Origin: Gulosibacter massiliensis
GTDB lineage: Bacteria; Actinomycetota; Actinomycetes; Actinomycetales; Microbacteriaceae
Assembly (NCBI GenBank): GCA_945949175.1
Contig: CAMFDU010000007.1
Location: forward strand, 1-49,239
Reading direction: 5' to 3'
Length of the DNA stretch: 49,239 bases
In this document: piece after piece, positions 42,088-49,239 of the stretch
How the letters are laid out: each line of letters begins with the position of its first letter
Numbering within the stretch: the first letter of the stretch is position 1
The notes under the pieces: generated by a model
Databases searched by the model: none
Seen by the model: only the letters and a program-made list of their open reading frames with translations
Told to the model about the DNA's origin: nothing
Translations under genes and position numbers: made by a program

Positions 42088-43866
42088 ATGGTCCCCTCGA
42101 CCACAACAACAAAGGCTGGCGAACCGCCGATGATGACGGGTAGTGGCGCGCTGCTGAAGTCTCTAGAACTTTTGGGAATTACAGATGTCTTTGGGCTCCC
42201 GGGTGGCGCCATTATGCCGTTCTATGACGAACTGATGTCTCAGACCGCCATCCGGCACATCTTGGTTCGTCACGAACAAGGGGCTGGGCACGCCGCCGAG
42301 GGCTACGCGCTTGCGAAGGGCCAGGTCGGCGTGTGTATCGCGACGAGTGGCCCCGGTGCAACAAACCTTGTTACCGCTATCGCGGATGCTCACATGGATT
42401 CCATCCCGATGATTGCGATTACGGGTCAAGTGTTTTCAACACTCATGGGCACGGACGCGTTCCAAGAGGTTGACATCGTCGGAATCACGATGCCAATCAC
42501 CAAACACTCGTTCCTCGTGACAAAGGCAGAAGACATTCCGGCGACTGTCGCAGCCGCCTACCAAATCGCGACGACCGGTCGACCCGGGCCCGTTCTCATC
42601 GATGTCACCAAGGACTGCCAGCAGGGATCGGCACCCTTCATCTGGCCGGACAAGGTCGAGCTGCCAGGCTACAAGCCAGTGCAAAAAGCCCACGGCAAGC
42701 AGGTTCAGGCGGCGGCGGAAATGATTGCGTCAGCAGAACGCCCCATTTTCTATATCGGAGGCGGTGCGATTCGCGCGAACTCGCAAAAGGAATTGCGCGA
42801 GATCGTCGAAGCCGTCGGAGCGCCAGCCATCACGACGCTGACAGCACGTGGAGTGTTGTCCGACAAGCACCCGCAGAATCTCGGGATGCCCGGTATGCAC
42901 GGTTCCGTCCCCGCGGTGCTCGGCTTGCAAGAAAGCGACCTGCTCATTGTTCTCGGTGCGCGATTCGACGACCGAGTAACAGGCAAGGTGAGTGAATTCG
43001 CTCCGAATGCCAAGGTCATACACGTCGACATCGACCCCGCGGAAATCGGCAAGATTCGCGAAGCCCATGTTCCCATCGTTGGAGACGTCCGTGAGGTCAT
43101 TCTCGACTTGCTACCCGAATGGAAAAAGGTCAAGAAGACGGCAAAACCATTGACGGCGTGGTGGGAACGACTCGAATCACTTCGCGCTAGTTTCCCGCTC
43201 GGGTTCGATGACCTCGACGACGGACTTCTGGCTCCGCAGGGCATCATTCAAAAAATCGGACAGATGTCTGGCCCAGAAGCAATTTATGCCGCCGGAGTCG
43301 GACAACACCAAATGTGGGCGGCGCAATACATCGAGTATGAGCGCCCCGGCGCGTGGCTCAACTCGGGCGGTGCCGGAACCATGGGCTTTGCAGTTCCCGC
43401 CGCAATGGGCGCCAAGATTGGCCAGCCCGACCGCGTTGTGTGGGCCATCGACGGGGACGGCTGTTTCCAGATGACGAATCAAGAACTCGCCACTTGTGTC
43501 ATCAACGACATCCCGATCAAGGTCGCGATCATCAACAACTCATCCCTCGGAATGGTTCGCCAATGGCAAACACTGTTTTACGATGGGCGCCACTCGTTCA
43601 CCGACCTGCAGCCGCTGGACGGACCCGAGTTCATTCCCGACTTCGTCAAGTTGGCCGAGGCCTACGGCTGCCTTGGAATCCGTGTGCGCACCGAAGAAGA
43701 GGTAGAGCCAGCAATCAAACTCGCTCTGGAAACGAACGACCGGCCTGTCGTGATCGACTTCATCGTGTCGCGTGAAGCCATGGTGTGGCCGATGGTTCCC
43801 CAGGGTGTGGGAAACTCGAACGTTCAATACGCCCGTGATCACGCACCGAGTTGGGACGAGGAGTAG
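42088..43866 (+). CDS. ilvB: Acetolactate synthase, large subunit
   Basis: 592 residues, thiamine-diphosphate enzyme that joins two pyruvates, or pyruvate and 2-ketobutyrate. The active-site region [15 protein letters not shown] and [14 protein letters not shown] (with the catalytic Glu) are intact, followed by a central FAD-binding domain and the ThDP motif [14 protein letters not shown] with [15 protein letters not shown] at 42088 is chosen: AAGGAG stands 6 nt before it, and the upstream open frame overlaps ilvD. ilvN begins 3 nt after the stop. Confidence 0.97.
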   Translation: MVPSTTTTKAGEPPMMTGSGALLKSLELLGITDVFGLPGGAIMPFYDELMSQTAIRHILVRHEQGAGHAAEGYALAKGQVGVCIATSGPGATNLVTAIADAHMDSIPMIAITGQVFSTLMGTDAFQEVDIVGITMPITKHSFLVTKAEDIPATVAAAYQIATTGRPGPVLIDVTKDCQQGSAPFIWPDKVELPGYKPVQKAHGKQVQAAAEMIASAERPIFYIGGGAIRANSQKELREIVEAVGAPAITTLTARGVLSDKHPQNLGMPGMHGSVPAVLGLQESDLLIVLGARFDDRVTGKVSEFAPNAKVIHVDIDPAEIGKIREAHVPIVGDVREVILDLLPEWKKVKKTAKPLTAWWERLESLRASFPLGFDDLDDGLLAPQGIIQKIGQMSGPEAIYAAGVGQHQMWAAQYIEYERPGAWLNSGGAGTMGFAVPAAMGAKIGQPDRVVWAIDGDGCFQMTNQELATCVINDIPIKVAIINNSSLGMVRQWQTLFYDGRHSFTDLQPLDGPEFIPDFVKLAEAYGCLGIRVRTEEEVEPAIKLALETNDRPVVIDFIVSREAMVWPMVPQGVGNSNVQYARDHAPSWDEE

Positions 43867-43869
43867 ACC

Positions 43870-44382
43870 ATGACGAAACACGTTCTGTCTCTGCTTGTCG
43901 AGGACAAACCCGGGCTGCTGACGCGAGTCGCTGGACTGTTCGCTCGTCGGGGTTACAACATCCACTCCCTCGCCGTCGGCACCACCGAGGTCGACGGGCT
44001 CTCGCGCATAACACTCGTGGTTGATGTTGCCGATTCACCGCTCGAGCAAGTCACCAAGCAACTCAACAAACTCATCAATGTCCTCAAGATTGTTGAACTC
44101 GAACCCGGGCAATCTGTCCAGCGCGAACACATGCTTGTCAAGGTGCGAATCGACCAGAACACGCGAAGCCAGATCTTGGAAGCCGTCAATTTGTTCCGAG
44201 CGCGCGTGGTGGATGTTGCACCGGATTCGCTGGTGATAGAAGTCACCGGCGATACCCAGAAAATCGACGCGTTGCTGAAAGTCCTCGATCCTTTCGGCAT
44301 CAAGGAAATTGCCCAGAGCGGCTTGCTGGCGATGGGCCGCGGATCGAAATCAATTTCCGAACGAGTTTTCAAAACCCAATAA
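43870..44382 (+). CDS. ilvN: Acetolactate synthase, small (regulatory) subunit
   Basis: 170 residues. An N-terminal ACT domain (HVLSLLVEDKPGLLTRVAGL, RGYNIHSLAVGTTE) binds valine for feedback inhibition; a second regulatory domain follows (about 80-165). It raises activity of the IlvB subunit. The GAGGAG ribosome site sits at the end of ilvB, 3 nt of spacer, so it is translationally coupled. Normal length. Confidence 0.96.
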   Translation: MTKHVLSLLVEDKPGLLTRVAGLFARRGYNIHSLAVGTTEVDGLSRITLVVDVADSPLEQVTKQLNKLINVLKIVELEPGQSVQREHMLVKVRIDQNTRSQILEAVNLFRARVVDVAPDSLVIEVTGDTQKIDALLKVLDPFGIKEIAQSGLLAMGRGSKSISERVFKTQ

Positions 44383-44408
44383 TCCCCGGCGCGTACGCGT
44401 CTCGGTAA

Positions 44409-45455
<1,047 letters not shown>

Positions 45456-45470
45456 TTCGTAGTGTTCTCG

Positions 45471-45476
45471 TAGCCT
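45471..45476 (+). promoter_or_regulatory. -10-like element before the first small membrane protein (TAGCCT)
   Basis: TAGCCT ends 8 nt before the GTG at 45485; with this spacing the transcript would begin at or 1-2 nt before that codon. Confidence 0.3.
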
Positions 45477-45484
45477 TTGGCGCA

Positions 45485-45727
45485 GTGTATTTCGGATACG
45501 TTGTCGCGTGGCTGTTTGCCGTCCAGTCCAACCAACTCATTGGTAATGATGACCGATTTGCGCAGGCGATGTCGCAGTTCGGGGAATTCTTTTCGATTGT
45601 TTCGCCGGCACTGTGGTTCTTTACGACGATGTCACTAGTTCGAGCGCCGATGCCTCGCGTCTCGGTATTGGCACTCGGACTTGTATTTCTATTTCCATTT
45701 CCACTGTTTTTCGGGGTACCGGCCTAA
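45485..45727 (+). CDS. Small membrane protein between ilvC and serA (first of pair)
   Basis: 80 residues, three hydrophobic segments (about 1-14, 28-49 and 58-77) and few charges. I do not recognise it. GTG at 45485 is the furthest upstream common start; if an ATT at 45455 were used, the first helix would gain ten hydrophobic residues (VLVAFGAVYFG), which would make a fuller membrane span. The stop shares a base with the next ATG (TAATG), so the two proteins are probably co-translated. Confidence 0.55.
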   Translation: MYFGYVVAWLFAVQSNQLIGNDDRFAQAMSQFGEFFSIVSPALWFFTTMSLVRAPMPRVSVLALGLVFLFPFPLFFGVPA

Positions 45728-46098
45728 TGAACCAGATTGACGGGAACAATCGACCAAGCGTATTCGGACGTCTAGCGGTGCTCGTCGTCGCGGGGTTCCT
45801 ATTTGCCTACCCGTTCTGGACGGCACTCGGAAATCTGCTTAATCTTCCGTCTTATTTTGAAAACCAATTTGGTGCATCGATCGACGGTGTGCTGTGGGTG
45901 TTGCTGATTTCGGGAGTTGCACTGCCCGCATTCACGTTTCTGGGGGCCAGCATCGTTGGCTGGAAGCGCGGCGCGGGTTCCATGGCGCTGTTGCTAACGG
46001 CGGGATTCGCGGCGGTCAACGCCACCGCTCTGTCTATTCTCGCGTTCGAAAAAGACATTGAATTGCGGCTGGTCATCGACTTCCTCACCAACGGCTAA
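45727..46098 (+). CDS. Small membrane protein between ilvC and serA (second of pair)
   Basis: 123 residues. Three to four hydrophobic segments (about 14-34, 52-73, 83-107) with the last 15 residues near-soluble (FEKDIELRLVIDFLTNG). No recognised domain. The ATG overlaps the previous stop by one base. Located inside an amino-acid operon between ilvC and serA; mycobacteria also carry unrelated lipoprotein genes at that point, so this slot appears variable. Confidence 0.62.
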   Translation: MNQIDGNNRPSVFGRLAVLVVAGFLFAYPFWTALGNLLNLPSYFENQFGASIDGVLWVLLISGVALPAFTFLGASIVGWKRGAGSMALLLTAGFAAVNATALSILAFEKDIELRLVIDFLTNG

Positions 46099-46112
46099 AA
46101 CGCGGGTCGCAC

Positions 46113-46118
46113 TAGACT
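46113..46118 (+). promoter_or_regulatory. -10-like element upstream of serA (TAGACT)
   Basis: TAGACT would start a transcript near 46125, giving serA a leader of about 77 bases. That leader holds partly complementary GC-rich segments (near 46134-46145 and 46165-46177), so a modest hairpin is possible. Confidence 0.35.
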
Positions 46119-46201
46119 GACGTCACAGCCCCCGCGTGCGTGGCAAACCTCACTCATTCGCGGTCGCCCACGCGCACCGCCCGGCACTGACAAGGAACAC
46201 A

Positions 46202-47794
46202 GTGGCAAAGCCCATCGTCTTGATTGCCGAAGAACTGTCGCCCGCTACGGTCGACGCGCTGGGACCCGACTTTGATGTTCGGAGAGTCGACGGAACCGAC
46301 CGCGCCGCCCTTCTCGCCGCCTTGCCAGGCACCAAGGCACTTCTTGTTCGCAGCGCGACCCAGGTCGATGCAGAAGCCATCGCTGCGGGCAGCGACCTCA
46401 TCGTTGTTGCCCGAGCGGGCGTCGGTCTGGACAACGTTGACATCAAGTCGGCGACTGCAGCGGGGATCATGGTCGTCAACGCGCCGACCTCAAACGTTAT
46501 CTCGGCAGCGGAACTAGCGATTGGCCACTTGCTGTCGCTGTCCCGTTTCATTCCAGACGCTAACACGTCGACAAAGGCCGGTCACTGGCAGCGTTCGCAA
46601 TTCACGGGTGTCGAGTTCTTCGACAAGACCGTGGGAATTGTTGGGCTCGGACGTATCGGCGCGCTGGTGTCCGAACGTCTGTCTGGCTTCGGTGTGAACC
46701 TCATCGCGTACGACCCTTTCGTACCTCCCGCTCGAGCACAACAGCTCGGTGTCCAGATGGTCGAACTCGATGTCTTGATGGAGCGCTCAGACTTCATCAC
46801 GATCCATATCCCCAAAACTCCCGAAACGACCGGGCTGATTGGTGCAGCTCAATTCGCGAAGGCCAAACCGACTCTGCGAATCGTCAATGCCAGTCGTGGC
46901 GGAATCATCGACGAAGCAGCTTTGTTCGATGCACTGTCATCGAAACAAATCGCGGCGGCAGCCCTCGACGTCTTTGTCAGCGAACCGCCGACTGACTCCC
47001 CGCTTCTCGCTCTCGACAACATCCAGTTGACGCCTCACCTCGGCGCGTCGACGGACGAAGCTCAAGAAAAAGCAGGTTTGTCGGTCGCGAAATCGGTTCG
47101 CCTCGCCCTGGAGGGCGAGTTGGTTCCCGACGCGGTCAATGTCGCCGGCGGAGCAATTGACGAAAGTGTTCGACCGGGACTTCCGCTCATGGAAAAACTC
47201 GGACAGGTCTTTGCTGGACTCGCGAGCCACGCCATCGCAGCGATCGATGTCGAGGTGCGCGGCGAAATTGCACAATTCGATGTCTCCGCGCTCAAACTTG
47301 CGGCCCTCAAGGGAATTTTCAGCGCGATTTCTTCAGAACACGTCAGTTATGTCAATGCTCCGTTGCTTGCCGAGCAACGCGGTGTGGCTGTTCGTCTCGT
47401 CACCGAAACCGCGAGCGACGAATATCGCAATCTCCTCACGATCCGTGGGACTCTCGTTGATGGGTCTCAAATTTCGGTCGCGGGCACATTGACGGGACAA
47501 CGCCAAGCGCAAAAGATTGTCAGCATCAACGAATTCGACGTCGAGGTGCCGATGGCACAGCACCTCATCGTCATGGTGTACACGGACCGCCCCGGAATCG
47601 TGGCGGTCTACGGTCGTGAGTTTGGGGCCGCAAATGTAAACATCGCTGGAATGCAAATCGCCCGCCAGCAGCGAGGGGGAAACGCCTTGAGTATTCTCAC
47701 CGTCGATTCGCGTGTTGACGACGCTGTACTCGCTAAAGTTGCCACAGAGATCGATGCCTCGGTCATGAAAGCCATCGAAGTACTGGAACTGTAA
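46202..47794 (+). CDS. serA: D-3-phosphoglycerate dehydrogenase
   Basis: 530 residues, the long form with three parts: substrate/NAD domains (about 1-310, with ARAGVGLDNVDI, VGIVGLGRIGALVSERL and the LTPHLGASTDEAQ catalytic-His region), an intervening domain (about 315-450) and a C-terminal ACT domain (MVYTDRPGIVAVYGREFG) for serine feedback. It begins serine synthesis. GTG at 46202 with AAGGA upstream is preferred over an open frame from 46136 that lacks homology. leuB follows after 9 nt. Confidence 0.95.
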   Translation: MAKPIVLIAEELSPATVDALGPDFDVRRVDGTDRAALLAALPGTKALLVRSATQVDAEAIAAGSDLIVVARAGVGLDNVDIKSATAAGIMVVNAPTSNVISAAELAIGHLLSLSRFIPDANTSTKAGHWQRSQFTGVEFFDKTVGIVGLGRIGALVSERLSGFGVNLIAYDPFVPPARAQQLGVQMVELDVLMERSDFITIHIPKTPETTGLIGAAQFAKAKPTLRIVNASRGGIIDEAALFDALSSKQIAAAALDVFVSEPPTDSPLLALDNIQLTPHLGASTDEAQEKAGLSVAKSVRLALEGELVPDAVNVAGGAIDESVRPGLPLMEKLGQVFAGLASHAIAAIDVEVRGEIAQFDVSALKLAALKGIFSAISSEHVSYVNAPLLAEQRGVAVRLVTETASDEYRNLLTIRGTLVDGSQISVAGTLTGQRQAQKIVSINEFDVEVPMAQHLIVMVYTDRPGIVAVYGREFGAANVNIAGMQIARQQRGGNALSILTVDSRVDDAVLAKVATEIDASVMKAIEVLEL

Positions 47795-47803
47795 GGACCC
47801 ACA

Positions 47804-48853
47804 ATGTCACGCGTACTCGATATAGCTGTAATTCCCGGCGACGGAATCGGACCAGAGGTCACCGCCGAAGCGCTCAAGGTGCTGCGGGCCGCTGTCGGAA
47901 CCGGAGCCGAAGTACGCGCGACCGAATACACGATGGGTGCGGCGCACTTTTTGGCGACAGGCGAGATTTTGACTGATGCCACACTTGAATCGTTGGCGAA
48001 ACACGAAGCGATTTTGTTCGGCGCCATCGGCGGAGACCCGAGCGACGCTCGCTTGGCGGGCGGAATCATCGAACGCGGTTTGTTGCTCAAATTGCGCTTT
48101 GCCTTCGATCAATACGTCAACTACCGACCCACCACACTATTGCCCGGAGTCACGAGCCCACTAACCAATCCCGGTGAGGTGGATTTCGTGATTGTGCGCG
48201 AGGGCACCGAGGGTCCGTACGTCGGTAACGGCGGCGTATTCCGCCGAGGAACTCCATTCGAAATCGCAACTGAGTCCTCGGTCAATACCGCCCACGGTGT
48301 CGAGCGCGTGGTTAGGTTTGCCTTCGCGACCGCGCTACAGCGTGACAAGCGCCTCACGCTCGTCCACAAAACCAATGTCTTGACGTTTGCCGGGTCGCTC
48401 TGGCAGCGCACGGTTGACGCCGTAGCCACAGAATTCCCCGCCGTCTCGGTCGATTACCTGCACGTCGATGCTGCGACGATTTTCCTTGTCACCAATCCGT
48501 CGCGGTTCGATGTGATTGTGACGGACAATTTGTTCGGTGACATCCTCACCGACCTCGCAGGGGCAATCGGCGGGGGCATCGGTCTCGCCGCGAGCGGGAA
48601 CCTGAATCCAGACAAGACGTTCCCCAGCATGTTCGAGCCGGTCCATGGCTCAGCACCGGACATTGCGGGTCAACAGAAAGCCGATCCGACTGCGGCAATC
48701 CTGTCGGCGGCGCTGTTGCTCGAGCACAATGGTTTTCCTGCACAAGCCGCCGCTATCCAACACGCCGTCCTAGCGGACCTCGCGTCCAGAGGGGAAGCGT
48801 TGCGTGCCACGACGCAGGTCGGCGACGCCATCGTTGGACTTCTCTCGGCGTAG
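47804..48853 (+). CDS. leuB: 3-isopropylmalate dehydrogenase
   Basis: 349 residues. It oxidises and decarboxylates 3-isopropylmalate in leucine synthesis. PGDGIGPEV at the N-terminus, [14 protein letters not shown], the KTNVLTFAG region with the catalytic Lys, [13 protein letters not shown] with metal Asp residues, and [13 protein letters not shown] for NAD binding are all present. AAGGA 8 nt before the ATG. serA-leuB adjacency is common in actinobacteria. Confidence 0.96.
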   Translation: MSRVLDIAVIPGDGIGPEVTAEALKVLRAAVGTGAEVRATEYTMGAAHFLATGEILTDATLESLAKHEAILFGAIGGDPSDARLAGGIIERGLLLKLRFAFDQYVNYRPTTLLPGVTSPLTNPGEVDFVIVREGTEGPYVGNGGVFRRGTPFEIATESSVNTAHGVERVVRFAFATALQRDKRLTLVHKTNVLTFAGSLWQRTVDAVATEFPAVSVDYLHVDAATIFLVTNPSRFDVIVTDNLFGDILTDLAGAIGGGIGLAASGNLNPDKTFPSMFEPVHGSAPDIAGQQKADPTAAILSAALLLEHNGFPAQAAAIQHAVLADLASRGEALRATTQVGDAIVGLLSA

Positions 48854-48873
48854 AGTCAAGATTCGACGCTTGA

Positions 48874-48879
48874 TAGTGT
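48874..48879 (+). promoter_or_regulatory. -10-like element of ilvE (TAGTGT), leaderless start
   Basis: TAGTGT ends 7 nt before the ATG at 48887, and no ribosome site precedes it. Confidence 0.35.
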
Positions 48880-48886
48880 GGTGTCC

Positions 48887-49239
48887 ATGACTTCGCTCGA
48901 ATTTCACCGCCACCTCAACCTTCAAGCCAAGGGTGTTGCCGAACGCGATGCAATTCTCGCAAACCCTGGCTTCTGTGACTTCATGACCGACCACATGGTC
49001 GATATCTGTTGGAGCGAAAAGGGTGGGTGGCACCGCCCACGCATTCAACCGTATGGTCCGATTGAACTCGACCCGGCCGCCGCAGTTCTTCACTAGGGAC
49101 AAGAGATATTTGAAGGACTGAAGGCATACCGCCACGCGGACGGCAGCATTTGGACGTTCCGTCCTGATGCAAAGGCCCGGCGCTTCCAGGCGAGTGCGGC
49201 TCGCATGTCGCTGCCAGAACTGCCCGTTGAATACTTTCT
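48887..49239 (+). pseudogene. ilvE: Branched-chain amino acid aminotransferase, interrupted by an amber codon and cut by the window edge
   Basis: The ATG opens a frame with clear IlvE similarity (GGWHRPRIQPYGPIELDPAA, AVLH), but codon 70 (49094-49096) is TAG. Immediately after it the same frame continues as [20 protein letters not shown] and [20 protein letters not shown] to the window end without further stops. The family has Tyr at the stop position ([14 protein letters not shown]), so one base change from TAC or TAT explains it. IlvE transfers amino groups to the keto acids made by the neighbouring ilv/leu enzymes. The product as read is a 69-residue fragment; a sequencing error is the main alternative. 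Confidence 0.85.

Noticed and set aside
49094-49096. TAG in ilvE read as a recoded or readthrough sense codon
   Set aside because: TAG is used as an ordinary stop by many intact genes here (birA, purK, ilvB, manB, leuB, LCP), and no recoding signal is visible around the site.

Overview
The window reads as chromosomal core DNA of a high-GC actinobacterium, most likely a small-genome, Microbacteriaceae-like lineage. The evidence is two WhiB-family genes, MtrA-MtrB-LpqB, the PdtaS sensor kinase, an Rv3235-type protein, LGFP repeats, frequent GTG starts and a large share of promoters that place the start codon directly at +1. GC is about the mid-50s percent by eye. Genes are tightly packed: no gene-free stretch exceeds about 180 bases, and many neighbours overlap by exactly 4 nt.

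Layout. (1) 1-2135: the end of birA, then purK-purE. (2) 2132-19758: a cell-envelope polysaccharide region with an LCP ligase, rmlD/rmlC/rmlA (no rmlB here), four glycosyltransferases (one fused to a large membrane domain), an O-antigen-ligase-like protein, a secreted LGFP-repeat protein, manA and manB, a WhiB2-like regulator, a DUF5719-like protein and a zincin-fold protein without its metal motif. (3) 19792-27631: mtrA-mtrB-lpqB, comF, secA and an Rv3235-type gene. (4) 27782-31896: a protein of unknown function, an excisionase-type HTH protein, a SAF-domain membrane protein, a CpaE/MinD-like protein with a degenerate P-loop, and pdtaS. (5) 31934-34052: whiB1, a small membrane protein, a VIT-type metal transporter behind a DtxR/IdeR-like box, and bcp. 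From memory of the Mycobacterium tuberculosis map, parts 1-5 resemble Rv3279c-Rv3217c with deletions and insertions.

(6) 34071-40291 is more accessory: a RelE/Phd-type toxin-antitoxin pair with a clear operator, tRNA-Lys(CTT), a seven-blade YVTN beta-propeller, a TetR regulator, an ECF sigma factor with a membrane-anchored partner, a LysE exporter, and a Lys/Ala-rich histone-H1-like protein with a C-terminal Rho-N/SAP-like motif. (7) 40365-49239 is branched-chain amino acid and serine biosynthesis: ilvD, ilvB, ilvN, ilvC, two small membrane proteins, serA, leuB and ilvE. ilvE carries an in-frame amber codon at codon 70 while the family sequence stays in frame beyond it.

How it fits together: the rml/man/glycosyltransferase/LCP genes would make, polymerise and attach a rhamnose/mannose-containing envelope glycan. 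MtrAB-LpqB and the WhiB proteins link envelope state to growth and division. The last block supplies Val/Ile/Leu and Ser. The most informative new patterns are a recurring promoter form (TAGNNT-like hexamer, 6-7 nt, start codon), several gene-proximal palindromes that look like operators, the H1-like nucleoid-protein candidate and the interrupted ilvE.
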